From Glycomyces harbinensis (GTDB lineage Bacteria > Actinomycetota > Actinomycetes > Mycobacteriales > Micromonosporaceae): a DNA stretch of 64,000 bases. Below the pieces are notes generated by a model that saw only the letters and a list, made by a program, of their open reading frames with translations, did no database searches and had not been told where the DNA came from. The stretch covers positions 1 to 64,000 of the forward strand of contig NZ_FNAD01000015.1 in the NCBI RefSeq assembly GCF_900101745.1, written 5' to 3'. The translations under genes were made by a program, and so were the position numbers. This document shows positions 9,251-18,625 of the stretch, piece by piece (position 1 is the stretch's first letter; each line of letters starts with the position of its first letter).

Positions 9251-9563
9251 CCCCCGTGACCAGTGCTGCTGATGCTTGTCCGAATATTATTCCATTCCGG
9301 CCCTCCAATTGTGAAAGTCCCCCTGGTACGGCATTTCCGTGAACTTTCGGGAAAATGCCGCGGGCGGCATCGGGGGCCGGCCATGGGATCCGGGTACCCC
9401 GGACCTGGCGAATCAAGCGGGCTTCGCGCGAATCGAGGTCCCGGTCCTGATAATATGCAAAAGTACGCATGTTAGCATGAGATTTCGGCGGGGATCCTTC
9501 CGTCGGGACCAGGGCGGACGCGATCGCGCGAGCCGACCGCACCGCAACGAAGGAGGAGCCCGC
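9251..9563 (+). promoter_or_regulatory. Upstream region of the CDF exporter gene
   Basis: No gene is visible in these 313 bases. They contain an imperfect hairpin at about 9332-9362 (CGGCATTTCC ... GGGAAAATGCCG) and an AT-rich patch at about 9448-9482 that stands out in this GC-rich context. Within the patch ATGC-N8-GCAT forms an inverted repeat next to a TAATAT hexamer that could be a -10 box. A metal-responsive repressor site is a reasonable guess, not shown. Confidence 0.4.
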
Positions 9564-10475
9564 ATGGGCCACGACCACTCGCACGCCGGCGCCGCCTCAC
9601 TGGGCGCGCGCCACCGGGGGCGGCTCTGGCTCGCCCTCGGCCTGGCGGTCGCGGTGATGCTCGTCGAGGCGGTCGCCGCCTGGTACACCCACTCGCTCGC
9701 CCTGCTCTCCGACGCCGCGCACATCGCCGGGGACGCGCTGGGCATCGCCATGGCCCTGGCCGCGATCATCGCCGTCCGGCGCGCCGGCGGCGGCCCCCGC
9801 CGCACCTTCGGCCTGTACCGGCTCGAAGTGCTCGCGGCCCTGGCGAACACGGTGCTGCTGTTCGGCGTCGCCGGATTCGTGATCGTGCAGGCCGTGCGGC
9901 GCCTGGGCGACCAGCCCGAGGTCGACTCGGTCCCCATGCTGGCGGTCGCCGTCTTCGGCCTCGCGGCGAACGTCGTCTCGCTGCTGCTCCTGCGCTCGGC
10001 GGCCGAGGAGTCCATCAACGTGCGCGGCGCCTACTTCGAAGTGGTCGGCGACGCGCTCGCCTCGGTGGGCGTCATCATCGCCGCGGTCGTCATCTTCTTC
10101 ACCGGCTGGTACGCGGTCGACAGCCTCATCGCCGTGGGCGTGGGCCTGTTCATCCTGCCGCGCGCCTACCGCCTCGGGCGCGACGCGCTCCGCATTCTCC
10201 TCCAGCAGGCGCCCAAGGCGGTCGACGTCGAAGCGGTCGAGGACTCCCTCGCGACACTCGATGGAGTGAATGAGGTTCACGATCTCCATCTGTGGACATT
10301 GACTTCGGGCATGGAGGTCGCGACCGTGCACCTCGCATTGTCGTCGGACGCCGATCCCGGGTCCGTGCTCGGCGACGCCCAGCGGACGCTGGCAGAACGC
10401 TTCGGCATCGCGCACGCGACGGTCCAAATCGAGCCCGGGAGTACGGACCGGGTCTGCGATACACCGCATTGGTGA
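9564..10475 (+). CDS. Cation diffusion facilitator (Zn/Cd/Co-type efflux)
   Basis: 303 residues, six membrane helices and a cytoplasmic C-terminal domain, the standard CDF plan. The N-terminus is histidine-rich (GHDHSHAG). Metal-site residues of helix 2 are in LLSDAAHIAGD (the HxxxD pattern), and a second set in helix 5 (FEVVGDALASVG). The cytoplasmic domain carries HDLHLWTL, typical of the ZitB/CzcD branch. It exports zinc or similar divalent metals against the proton gradient. A perfect AAGGAGGAG lies just before the ATG at 9564, which decides this start over a longer upstream frame. Confidence 0.93.
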   Translation: MGHDHSHAGAASLGARHRGRLWLALGLAVAVMLVEAVAAWYTHSLALLSDAAHIAGDALGIAMALAAIIAVRRAGGGPRRTFGLYRLEVLAALANTVLLFGVAGFVIVQAVRRLGDQPEVDSVPMLAVAVFGLAANVVSLLLLRSAAEESINVRGAYFEVVGDALASVGVIIAAVVIFFTGWYAVDSLIAVGVGLFILPRAYRLGRDALRILLQQAPKAVDVEAVEDSLATLDGVNEVHDLHLWTLTSGMEVATVHLALSSDADPGSVLGDAQRTLAERFGIAHATVQIEPGSTDRVCDTPHW

Positions 10476-10597
10476 AGGCCGCGAGGTCTCTGTCCAAAAC
10501 CTGATAGTGACGGATAGTCGACGTTCCCCTTGCCTCCCCCTGGTTAAGCTCGGTTCCGTCCTGGGGACTCGAAATGCTCCTTGGAAGGAGGAGATCC

Positions 10598-10771
10598 ATG
10601 TTGACCCACGCATGGAGGAAGAGCAGCAGGTCAGGCCCCAACGGGGCCTGCGTTGAGGCCAGGCTCGCGGAAGCGGCCGTGGAGATCAGGGACACCAAGC
10701 TGACGGTGAGCCCGATCCTGCGCGCCAGCCGAGCCGACTGGCTCTCACTGCTGCGGACATCCGGCAGGTAA
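10598..10771 (+). CDS. DUF397 protein
   Basis: 57 residues. It carries the DUF397 signature W+KSSRSGPNG-C-E and ends with a D-W-LL element. These small proteins are abundant in actinomycetes and are nearly always next to an XRE regulator with a DUF5753 domain, as here, where the partner faces it across a terminator. By analogy with the WhiJ-type pairs of Streptomyces it may modulate the partner regulator. GGAAGGAGGAG before the ATG sets the start. Confidence 0.9.
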   Translation: MLTHAWRKSSRSGPNGACVEARLAEAAVEIRDTKLTVSPILRASRADWLSLLRTSGR

Positions 10772-10779
10772 GAGGACGG

Positions 10780-10819
10780 GCGAGGGGGCGGCCATCGATA
10801 CTGATGGCCGCCCCCTCGC
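10780..10819. terminator. Bidirectional terminator
   Basis: Perfect 17-base-pair stem GCGAGGGGGCGGCCATC / GATGGCCGCCCCCTCGC with a six-base loop, between DUF397 and the convergent XRE gene. Confidence 0.85.
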
Positions 10820-10827
10820 GTCGCGTC

Positions 10828-11706
10828 TCAGAGCGCTTTCAGGTGGTGGGCCTGCTGCTCGATGAACTCGAGGCTGCGCCCGGGGTCGAGCGCGGCCGAG
10901 CGGAGGTAGCCGAAGATCTCGTGGAAGGGCTGCACGTCGGCGCCCTCCTCGTAGACGTCGCCGTTGTGGCCCTCGATGTAGACCACGTCGGGGTGGCGGT
11001 AGCCGGGGTCGACCTCGCCTTCGAGGGGCCCGAAGCCGAGGATCGTGAACGAGGAGAGCATCCCCGGGTAGGCGCCGCCCTCGAAGGGCAGCACCTGGAG
11101 GTGCACGTTCGGCAGCGAGCCCAGTTCCAGGAGGTTCTGGAGCTGGTCGATCATGACCTTCGGCCCGCCGAGGACGCGGCGCACCGCGGCCTCGTCGATG
11201 ACGTTCCAGATCTTCAGGTCGCCGCGCAGGCGCTGCTGGCGCTCCATGCGCAGGTCGATCCGCTGCTCGCGGTAGCGCTGGGACTGCTCCGGGACCATGC
11301 TGAAGGTCGCCTTGGCGTACTCGCGGGTCTGCAGGAGGCCGTTGATGATCAGGCCGTCGTACAGGTTGAGGCTGGAGGCGTCCTGCTCGAGCCCGACGTA
11401 GGTCGCGTACGGCGGCGAGATCGTGTCGGAGTAGCGGGCCCACCAGCCGCGCTTGCGCCCGTCCCGGGCCAGGCGCACGAGCTCCTCGACGAGGTCGGCG
11501 TCCTCGACCCCGTAGACCTCGACCAGCGCCTGGACGTCGCGGGGCTTGATGCCCACCCGGCCCAGTTCCATGCGGTAGATCGTGGAGCTGGTGACCTCCA
11601 GGGCGTCCGCCGCGTCGTTGGCGTCTTTACCGGACTTCTCTCGCAGCTCGCGCAGGATCTTCCCGGCGCGGCGTCGGCGGACGGTGGGGCTGCCGCTCGA
11701 AGGCAT
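10828..11706 (-). CDS. XRE-family regulator with DUF5753 domain
   Basis: 292 residues. The N-terminal helix-turn-helix spans about 10-70 (ILRELREKSG ... SSTIYRMELGRVGIKP). It is followed by the DUF5753 domain with its LQTREYA and RQQRLRG motifs and a C-terminal FIEQQA. Partner of the adjacent DUF397 protein; such pairs influence development and antibiotic production in Streptomyces. The start at 11706 (MPSSGSPTV) has GGGAGG seven bases upstream and matches the family's usual beginning; an ATG at 11766 is an alternative. Confidence 0.92.
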   Translation of the reverse strand: MPSSGSPTVRRRRAGKILRELREKSGKDANDAADALEVTSSTIYRMELGRVGIKPRDVQALVEVYGVEDADLVEELVRLARDGRKRGWWARYSDTISPPYATYVGLEQDASSLNLYDGLIINGLLQTREYAKATFSMVPEQSQRYREQRIDLRMERQQRLRGDLKIWNVIDEAAVRRVLGGPKVMIDQLQNLLELGSLPNVHLQVLPFEGGAYPGMLSSFTILGFGPLEGEVDPGYRHPDVVYIEGHNGDVYEEGADVQPFHEIFGYLRSAALDPGRSLEFIEQQAHHLKAL

Positions 11707-12073
11707 CGCCTTGCCTCCCAACTTCTTCGGCAGATCGCTCTCAGCGTGGTCGTTCGCTGTTCCCATTTGACACCCTGATCTCTCCGGAATCGGTGAGGAC
11801 GCACCGTCGGCTGCGGGCTTCCGGCCGCTCGCCCGGGTAACGTCTGCAGCGATCACTCGCGGCTGGGGGAATAGCCACCCGATCCGGTTATACCTCTTGC
11901 ATCCAAAATCTGCATGTGCAATTCTACTGTACGGAGGGGCTACCGCCTCCCCCGACTGTACCGATTCGACACCGCGACTCGGCATCGACCAGGTCCCATC
12001 CGGACTCCCGAGCCCGATCATTCAGGGCCGCAAGGAGTTCGGAACGATTCGAACACCGGAAAGGCAGCCCGCG
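11707..12073. promoter_or_regulatory. Intergenic region between XRE gene and small zinc-finger-like gene
   Basis: An AT-rich patch at about 11885-11935 stands out. On the minus strand it holds TATAAC (11892-11887), a possible -10 box for the XRE gene. The repeats TTGCATCC, CTGCATG and TGTGCA could be regulator sites. Nothing else is recognisable. Confidence 0.35.
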
Positions 12074-12385
12074 TTGCGCAGCCCGTACACACTCGAGAAT
12101 CCCCCGCCGGACGAGCCTCCGCGGGAAGTGCTGGTGCCGAGCCTCTGGCGTGTCCAGGCGCGCTGGTGGAAGCGGCACACTCCCGCGCTGGACCAGCGGG
12201 GCGTCAAGCACCCCGTGTGCTCGCACTGCGGACAGTCCTGGCCGTGCCACTCGTGGGCGTGCTGGGACGGACAGCTCGGCCAGGCCGTCGGCGGGCCCCC
12301 CGTCACCGGGCGCACCGAGGCGCCCGCCCCGACCGAACCCTCCCGCGTCCTCGCGCTCAGCGGCGTCGACGCCGAGAAGCACTAG
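12074..12385 (+). CDS. Small conserved-type protein with CSHCGQSWPC motif
   Basis: About 103 residues if the TTG at 12074 is used (GGAAAGG lies eight bases upstream); the frame is open from an ATG at 11897, so the start is uncertain. The centre has a cysteine and histidine cluster (VCSHCGQSWPCHSWACWDG) that could bind a metal. Short proteins of this look are frequent beside XRE/DUF397 genes in actinomycetes. Function unknown. Confidence 0.55.
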   Translation: MRSPYTLENPPPDEPPREVLVPSLWRVQARWWKRHTPALDQRGVKHPVCSHCGQSWPCHSWACWDGQLGQAVGGPPVTGRTEAPAPTEPSRVLALSGVDAEKH

Positions 12386-12562
12386 CCCCAGGACGCGGCG
12401 CCGCGCACGGTACGCGGCGTCGCAATTCCCCCTTCCGGGCCCAAGTTCGCCCGACCCAGCGCGTAGCCTCGGCCGCCCCCGGTCGTTAGACCTCAGAGAT
12501 GATCCGACTCTTAGGCGAATTTACGGCTTGCTAGCTACGCCGCGAAGGGGAAAGCCGGCCCG

Positions 12563-14272
12563 ATGCTGAGCACTCGCAACCTCAAGACAGGCGATGTCCT
12601 GGACGGGCGGTACCGGCTCGAACGCCGCATAGGCGGCGGAGGCATGGGCGACGTCTGGGAGGGCACCGACACGATCCTGTGGCGGACCGTCGCGGTCAAG
12701 GTCCTCCTCGCCGACCTGGTCGACGACCGCGGCTTCCGCGAGCGCTTCCGCCGCGAGGCGCGCGCCATCGCCGTCATGCAGGGTCCCGGGGTCGTCGAGG
12801 TCTACGACTACGGCGAGATCGAGGACGAGGACGCCCAGCTGGCGTACCTCATCATGGAGTACGTCGACGGCAAGCCGCTCTCGCGCCTGCTCGGCCTGTG
12901 GGGCAAGCTGCCCGTGGAGAACGCGCTGCGCGTCGTCGGCGGGGTCGCCGAGGCGCTCCAGGTCGCCCATGCCGCCGGGATCGTGCACCGCGACATCAAA
13001 CCCGGGAACATCCTCGTCCGCGGCGACGGCTCGGTCGTCCTGGTGGACTTCGGGATCGCCCGCGTGAGCCACAACCTCACCCTGACCACGACCGGCGTCG
13101 TGCTCGGCACCGTCACGTACATGTCCCCCGAGCAGGCCGCCGGGGAGAACCTCACCCCCGCCTCCGACCTGTACTCGCTCGGCGTCGTGGCCCACCAGTG
13201 CCTGGCCGGTTCGCCGCCGTTCCGCGCCGACACCCCGCTCGGGGTGCTCTCGGCGCACCTGCGCAACGCCCCGCCGGCGCTGCCGCCCGAGATCCCGTTC
13301 GAGGTCACCGAGATCGTGCGCCGCTCGCTCCAGAAGGACCCTTCGGCGCGCTGGCCCGACGCGGCCTCGCTCGCCGAGGTCTGCCGCAGGACGCGCGAGG
13401 CGATCCTGACCGGCCGCGGCGCTCCCGGTCCGGCCCGGACCCGGCCGATGCCCGGGCAGCAGCAGAGCCCGCCGTCCGGATCGCACACGGGGGCGCATCG
13501 CCGCCCCGCGGCCGGGACCGCGGTGCGGGCGCTGTCGCCCCAGAACCCGCACACCGGCGGGCACACGCTGCCGCCGTTCACCGGCGCGCACACCGGCGCC
13601 CATGTCGTCGCGCCGCCCGCGGCGCCGACCGTGCCCGAGCCGGTCCAGGAGGAGTCGCGCCCGCGCAGGAAGGCCCTGTGGCTGTCGCTGGCCGGGACGC
13701 TCGCGGGCCTGGTCGCGGTCGGCGCGATCGCCTCGACGCTGCCGTGGGGCGACGCCGACGACGCCGGCACGCTGCCTGCCAACGAGTCGGGTCCGGGCGA
13801 CGCGGAACTCCAGGGCCAGGACGGCGACGGGGGCCCGTGGGACGGCGAGGACGGCGGCGAAGACGGCGGGACCGGGCCGCCCGGCCCCAGCGAGTCCGCC
13901 ACGGACGAGGGCGCTTCGGCGCCGGAAGAGGGTCCGGCGGGAACGTCCGGGCCGTCGCTGAGCCCGAGCGGGCCGGCGAGCCCGAGCGAGTCGAGCTCGC
14001 CGTCCCCGCCCGCGAAGTCGACCGTGCCGAACGTGGTCGCGCAGTCCGAGGCCGACGCCCGCTCGCGGATCGAGGAGTCGGGGCTCAACACCGCGGTCGA
14101 GTACGAGGGCGACGGCGAGATGAAGTGCAGTGTGGTGCGCCAGTCCCCCAGCGCCGGAAGCGAAGTCGACCCCGGTACTTCGGTGCAGATCACGGTCCGG
14201 CGCGCGGCCGACGCCGAGGCCTGCAAATCCGAGTACGAAGAGACGCCCGGGCCCGACGGCGGCGAGCAGTAG
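12563..14272 (+). CDS. Membrane Ser/Thr protein kinase with one PASTA-like domain
   Basis: 569 residues. The kinase domain covers about 17-285: glycine loop IGGGGMGDVWEG, Lys46 in VAVKV, catalytic HRDIKPGN (Asp144), DFG (162-164) and SPEQ for the APE motif, all intact. A linker with repeated HTG(A/G)H motifs (about 315-355) follows, then one membrane helix at about 371-395, an acidic and glycine/serine/proline-rich spacer, and a single PASTA-like domain at about 485-552. The family senses muropeptides or lipid II and regulates cell-wall growth. A single PASTA unit is fewer than the usual three or four of PknB. It stands alone, not beside pbpA/rodA. Confidence 0.92.
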   Translation: MLSTRNLKTGDVLDGRYRLERRIGGGGMGDVWEGTDTILWRTVAVKVLLADLVDDRGFRERFRREARAIAVMQGPGVVEVYDYGEIEDEDAQLAYLIMEYVDGKPLSRLLGLWGKLPVENALRVVGGVAEALQVAHAAGIVHRDIKPGNILVRGDGSVVLVDFGIARVSHNLTLTTTGVVLGTVTYMSPEQAAGENLTPASDLYSLGVVAHQCLAGSPPFRADTPLGVLSAHLRNAPPALPPEIPFEVTEIVRRSLQKDPSARWPDAASLAEVCRRTREAILTGRGAPGPARTRPMPGQQQSPPSGSHTGAHRRPAAGTAVRALSPQNPHTGGHTLPPFTGAHTGAHVVAPPAAPTVPEPVQEESRPRRKALWLSLAGTLAGLVAVGAIASTLPWGDADDAGTLPANESGPGDAELQGQDGDGGPWDGEDGGEDGGTGPPGPSESATDEGASAPEEGPAGTSGPSLSPSGPASPSESSSPSPPAKSTVPNVVAQSEADARSRIEESGLNTAVEYEGDGEMKCSVVRQSPSAGSEVDPGTSVQITVRRAADAEACKSEYEETPGPDGGEQ

Positions 14273-14299
14273 CGGGCGGCGATCGGCCGGCCGCACCAC

Positions 14300-14408
14300 T
14301 TACCATCCCTAACCCCCACCCACCCGGGGACCGTATCGGCAAGCCTCCCCTCCGGGTGTGACAGGAACACGGGGCCGGCGGCGGTCGGTCACCCGAAAGC
14401 GTGACCAA
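14300..14408 (+). repeat. Dispersed intergenic repeat, copy 1
   Basis: Contains CCCCCACCCACCCGGGG (14313-14329), CTCCCCTCCGGGT and GGTCACCCGAAAGCGTGACC, all with counterparts in the same order and similar spacing at 25.99-26.10 kb. The last block is an inverted repeat (GGTCAC/GTGACC) and could fold. Role unknown. Confidence 0.5.
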
Positions 14409-14413
14409 AGGTG

Positions 14414-14449
14414 AAAGCGCCCGGCGGCCGAATGGCCGCCGGGCGCTTT
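14414..14449. terminator. Bidirectional terminator
   Basis: AAAGCGCCCGGCGGCC / GGCCGCCGGGCGCTTT, a perfect 16-base-pair stem with a GAAT loop and A/T ends on both sides, between the kinase and the convergent UPF0182 gene. Confidence 0.85.
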
Positions 14450-14465
14450 CGTCGTCGCTGATGCG

Positions 14466-17400
14466 TTACTGGCCCGCGGCCTGCCTCGCGGCTTCGAGTT
14501 CGTCGAGGGCGGCGAGCAGGTCGTCGAGCGCCCGGCCTTCCTCCTCGTTCGTGCCCGAGGCCTGGGCCTCCTCATAGGCCGTCTGCGCGGCGAGCACGTT
14601 CTCGATCGCGGCCTCGACCTCCGGCGGATCGGCGGGGGCCGGGGCCTCCGTCGTCGGCGCCTCGGTCGTCGGCGTCTCCGAGGGGGTCTCGCTCGGCGTC
14701 TCCTCGCCGTCCTCCCCCTCGGTCTGCTCGGCCTCGCTCGGCGCGCCCGAGACGTACTTCTCGACCACCATCGCCACGGCGTCCTCGAACGACGGGGCGA
14801 AGCCCACGTAACCGCCGTAGCTGATCGCCACGTTCGTCAACCGCGGCAGGTCCTCGCCCTCGCCGCCGGCCTGTCGGCGCAGGTACATCGGTTCGAGGTA
14901 GAGGATGCCGTCGCCAACGGGCAGCGCGAGCAGGTTGCCCCATTCGACCGTGGTGCCCGCCTGCTGGGCGTCGCGCAGCGTCGTCACCACCTCCGAAGTG
15001 GACGTGATGATCTGGTGGATCTGTCTCACCGACTGGTCGTCGCCGCCCACCACGTCGTAGACCTTGAGCTGCGGATCGCCGTTCTCGTCGTAGTAGCCCG
15101 ACATGAGGCTGGCCATCGCGTTCGGCCGGTTCCTCGGCGTGAAGCTGCCGGTCAGCTGGAAGTACGGCTGGTCCTGCTCCGGATAGGTCGCGTAGACGTA
15201 GTAGGCCGGCTGCGTGACCTCGGAGTTCTGCGACGGGTCCGACGGCGTGGCCCAGGCCTCGCCGCCCTCGATGAACGTCCGCGACTCGTCCACGTGGTAG
15301 CGCTGGAGGAGGCTCCGCTGGATCTTGAACAGGTCCTGCGGGTAGCGGAAGTGGTCCTGGAGCAACTCGGGGGTCTCGTCCTTGGGGACGATGAGGTCGC
15401 CGCCGTAGATCGAGTTCCAGGCCTCGAGGATCGGGTCCTCTTCGTCGAACTCGTAGAGGGTCACCGAGCCGTCGTAGGCGTTGACGACGGCCTTGACCGA
15501 GGAGCGGATGTAGTTGATCTCCTCGGAGGACTGGTTGGCGACGCCCTGGCCGGAGTAGGTGTCGTTCGTCGCCTCGGCGAGGTTGACCCTGTCGGAGTAG
15601 GGGAAGTCGTTGGTCGTGGTGTAGCCGTCGACGATCCACACGATCTCGCCGTCGACCACGGCCGGGTAAGGGTCGGCCTCGACGGTCAGGAACGGCGCGA
15701 CCTCTTGCACGCGGTCGCGGATGTTCCGGTTGTACAGCAGCTGCGATTCGTCGTTGATCTGGTCGGACAGCAGGAAGCGGGGCTCCTGGAACTCCCAGGC
15801 GTAGAGCAGCCGCTGCCCGATGGAGCCGATGTCGACGCCGCCGTCGCCTTCGTAGGTGGTGTAGCGGTCGTCGCCGATCTCCTCGGCGGGCACTTCGGCG
15901 TCGTCCTGGTCGCTGACGGCCACGTCGATGGGCCGGTCGTACTCGCGGGGCGTGTCGCCGTCGGGGACGCCGACGATCGCGTACTCGTCGTTGAGGAGGC
16001 CGTAGTAGATCTGCGGCTTCTCGACGTCGATGATGTCGTTGCCGATCTGGCAGTTGCCCGCGTCGTCGGAGAGCACGCCCGAGGTGAAGCAGGGGGCGCC
16101 CGAGTCGCTCTCGGTGGTCGAGGCGGAGACGAAGCCCCAGCCGTGCGTGTAGACGGTGTGGGCGACGGTCCAGTCCTGCTGCTCGTCGGTGAGCTGGCTC
16201 GGGTTGAGCTCGCGCAGGCCGACGACGAAGTCCTGGGTGACCTCCTGGCCGTTCTCGTCGGTGTACGTGTACCGGTCGATGTCGAGCTTCTCGTTGAAGT
16301 CGTAGAAGCTTCGCGGCTGCTGGGCCTGCGTGAACGCGTCCGAGACCACGAACGGGTCGATGAGGCGCACGAACGGGACCGTGGACTGGTCGGCGGCCAT
16401 GGCCTCGGCGTCGGGCTGGGAGGCGACCGGGTAGGTCGTGGTCTCCAGGTCCTCCATGCCGTAGGCGTATCGGGTGCCGTCGATGGTGTGCTGCGCGTAG
16501 GGGCCCTCGCGCTGGGGGCGGTTGGGCTCGACCTGGAAGTTGCGCACCACGGCGGGGTAGATGCCGCCGGCGGCGATCGCGGTGACCACGACGAGGCCGA
16601 GGGCCGCGGCGGGGAGGGCGAGCGAGCGGGTGAAGCCCCACGAGAAGATCAGGATGACGACGGCCGCGATCACGGAGACCCAGATGAGCGCGTTCTTGGC
16701 GTTCATGAGGGCGGTCATCTCGGTGTAGCCGCCGCCGACGATGTCGGTGACGGGGTTGTCCTGGGTGGTGAAGTCGAAGCGGTCGAAGTAGTACGCGACG
16801 GCCTTGAGCCCCAGGAAGAGCGCGACGAGCACCGAGAGGTGGATGCGCGCGACGTTGGTCATGCGGTCGCCGGTGCCGGAGAACCGCAGGGCGCCGTAGA
16901 GGTAGTAGGCGCTCAGGGAGGCGAGGATGCCCACGACCACCGCGGCGAACCCGAAGCCGATGAGGAACTGCCAGAACGGGAGCTCGAAGACGTAGAACCC
17001 GGCGTCCATCTTCAGGACCGGGTCGGTCCAGCCGAAGTCGCCGCCCTCGCGGAACAGCAGCCAGGTCTCCCAGCGGCTCTGGGCGGACATGCCGGCGAAG
17101 ATGCCGACGACGACGGAGACGCCGCCGATCCACCAGCCGGCGCGCGGCGAGATGAGTTCGCGGTAGCGCTCCAGGCCCTCCTGCTCGCTCGTCGCCGGCC
17201 AGGTGTCGGGCCGGAAGCGGTAGGCGAGGTAGAGGTTGAGGCCGCACCAGGCGGCCATCGCGAGGGTGAAGGCGCCGAAGAGTCCGAGCCTGGTCCACAT
17301 CATCGTCGAGAACACTTCCGTGTACCCGACGGAGTCGTACCACAGGTAGTCGGTGCGGAGGCTCACGAGCCAGCCGAGCACCGACAGGAGGACTATGGCG

Positions 17401-17471
17401 CCCACGAGCATGACCAGGACGTAGCGTCCTCGTCGGCTCATCCGTGGGGGGGTGGGCGTCCGGTTCGCCAC
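14466..17471 (-). CDS. UPF0182 family large membrane protein
   Basis: 1001 residues. The N-terminal third has about seven membrane helices (residues about 15-300). The rest is a large extracytoplasmic domain, ending in an acidic and threonine/proline-rich tail (repeated TPSETP and TTEAP) and a final helical segment. The family is conserved across actinobacteria (Rv3193c in M. tuberculosis) and its function is not known. GTG at 17471 is preceded by AAGGAG at eight bases. Thirty-seven bases separate it from the PDZ-Lon gene upstream, so the two are likely cotranscribed. Confidence 0.93.
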   Translation of the reverse strand: MANRTPTPPRMSRRGRYVLVMLVGAIVLLSVLGWLVSLRTDYLWYDSVGYTEVFSTMMWTRLGLFGAFTLAMAAWCGLNLYLAYRFRPDTWPATSEQEGLERYRELISPRAGWWIGGVSVVVGIFAGMSAQSRWETWLLFREGGDFGWTDPVLKMDAGFYVFELPFWQFLIGFGFAAVVVGILASLSAYYLYGALRFSGTGDRMTNVARIHLSVLVALFLGLKAVAYYFDRFDFTTQDNPVTDIVGGGYTEMTALMNAKNALIWVSVIAAVVILIFSWGFTRSLALPAAALGLVVVTAIAAGGIYPAVVRNFQVEPNRPQREGPYAQHTIDGTRYAYGMEDLETTTYPVASQPDAEAMAADQSTVPFVRLIDPFVVSDAFTQAQQPRSFYDFNEKLDIDRYTYTDENGQEVTQDFVVGLRELNPSQLTDEQQDWTVAHTVYTHGWGFVSASTTESDSGAPCFTSGVLSDDAGNCQIGNDIIDVEKPQIYYGLLNDEYAIVGVPDGDTPREYDRPIDVAVSDQDDAEVPAEEIGDDRYTTYEGDGGVDIGSIGQRLLYAWEFQEPRFLLSDQINDESQLLYNRNIRDRVQEVAPFLTVEADPYPAVVDGEIVWIVDGYTTTNDFPYSDRVNLAEATNDTYSGQGVANQSSEEINYIRSSVKAVVNAYDGSVTLYEFDEEDPILEAWNSIYGGDLIVPKDETPELLQDHFRYPQDLFKIQRSLLQRYHVDESRTFIEGGEAWATPSDPSQNSEVTQPAYYVYATYPEQDQPYFQLTGSFTPRNRPNAMASLMSGYYDENGDPQLKVYDVVGGDDQSVRQIHQIITSTSEVVTTLRDAQQAGTTVEWGNLLALPVGDGILYLEPMYLRRQAGGEGEDLPRLTNVAISYGGYVGFAPSFEDAVAMVVEKYVSGAPSEAEQTEGEDGEETPSETPSETPTTEAPTTEAPAPADPPEVEAAIENVLAAQTAYEEAQASGTNEEEGRALDDLLAALDELEAARQAAGQ

Positions 17472-17508
17472 TACAGCTACTCCTTCTCGTCTCGCGGCGC
17501 CGGTGAGG

Positions 17509-18480
17509 TCAGCAGGTCGTGACTTCCTCGCCGGCCGCTAGGGACTCAAGCGCCGAGACCGCGTCTGCGAGCGTCTCGACTTTGACAATAGTCATGTCGC
17601 CCGACGCCGCGGTGACGGCGTCGGAACAGTTCACGGCGGGCGAGAGGAAGACCTCGGCGCCGGCTTCGGCCGACCCGGTGATCTTCTGCTGGATGCCGCC
17701 GATGCCGCCGACGTTCCCTTCAGGATCGATCTCGCCGGTCCCGGCGATGATCTTCCCGTCGGTCAGATCCCCCTCGGTGACCCGGTCGACGATGCCGAGC
17801 GCGAAGATCAGGCCGGCGGACGGGCCGCCGATGTCGAGCGCCTCGGTGTCGATCTCGATGCCGTACGGGTCGGCGTGGGTGGACTCCAGTTCGGCCTCGC
17901 CGAGGACGACGCCGGGGACTTCGACGGGCGCGCCGGCGCGGGTGACGGTGACCGTCGTTTCGCTGTCGGCGTAATCCTCGAGATCGGTCAGCGACGCGAC
18001 CGCCGCGCCGTTCACCGCGGTGAGGACGTCGCCCGCGAGCAGCCCCCCGGAGTCGGCGACCACCGAGATGGACACGGGCTCCTTGAGATAGGCGAGCGCG
18101 GCCTGCTCGGCGTTGGACTGGGACTCGACCCAGTCGGCCTCCTGCTCCTCGGCGATGTCCTCCTCGGATTCGCCGGGCGGGTAGACCAGGTCGCGCGGGA
18201 TGATGGCGTACTCATTGGACAGCCAATAGCGCAGGGCCTGGGCGAGGGTGACCGACTGCTTGACGCGGACGGTGGTCAGGCGCAGCTCCCCGGCCGAGTC
18301 GAACTCGGTGTCGGCGCTGATGATCTGGTGCTCGACGCCCTCGACCTCCTCAGAGCCGAGGACGTCCTCGGTCGGGCCGGGGCTGAAGACGACGTAGGCG
18401 ACGTCCATGGAGAGCGACTGCCAGGTCAGCAGTGCCACCAGTACGGCGCCCAACAGGACGGTGATTCCACGCCTTCGCAC
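17509..18480 (-). CDS. Membrane-anchored PDZ and Lon-type (S16) protease
   Basis: 323 residues. One N-terminal membrane anchor (about 5-24), a PDZ domain around 140-190 (GGLLAGDVLTAVNG) and a C-terminal Lon proteolytic domain. The catalytic serine is Ser221 in GGPSAG and the lysine is Lys266 in GGIQQK, giving an intact Ser-Lys dyad outside the membrane. This is the YlbL/Rv3194c family. It probably shares a transcript with the UPF0182 gene. The start is GTG at 18480. Confidence 0.92.
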   Translation of the reverse strand: MRRRGITVLLGAVLVALLTWQSLSMDVAYVVFSPGPTEDVLGSEEVEGVEHQIISADTEFDSAGELRLTTVRVKQSVTLAQALRYWLSNEYAIIPRDLVYPPGESEEDIAEEQEADWVESQSNAEQAALAYLKEPVSISVVADSGGLLAGDVLTAVNGAAVASLTDLEDYADSETTVTVTRAGAPVEVPGVVLGEAELESTHADPYGIEIDTEALDIGGPSAGLIFALGIVDRVTEGDLTDGKIIAGTGEIDPEGNVGGIGGIQQKITGSAEAGAEVFLSPAVNCSDAVTAASGDMTIVKVETLADAVSALESLAAGEEVTTC

Positions 18481-18625
18481 TTGGGCGATCCTTTCGACCC
18501 GGGACCCGGTATGGGCGGAAGCCTACATGCCGCAGCCCACAGCGGGTTTCGGCCCGCAGCGAACGCGGCGCTTCCAGATCGGCGGGCCGTGGCCCGGGAC
18601 CCCTCCCCTGACGTACGGTTGGCGC

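Noticed and set aside
14466-17522. Open frames of more than 800 codons on both strands over the UPF0182 gene
   Set aside because: Only the 1001-residue minus-strand frame has membrane helices and family motifs; the others are arginine- or valine-rich shadows.
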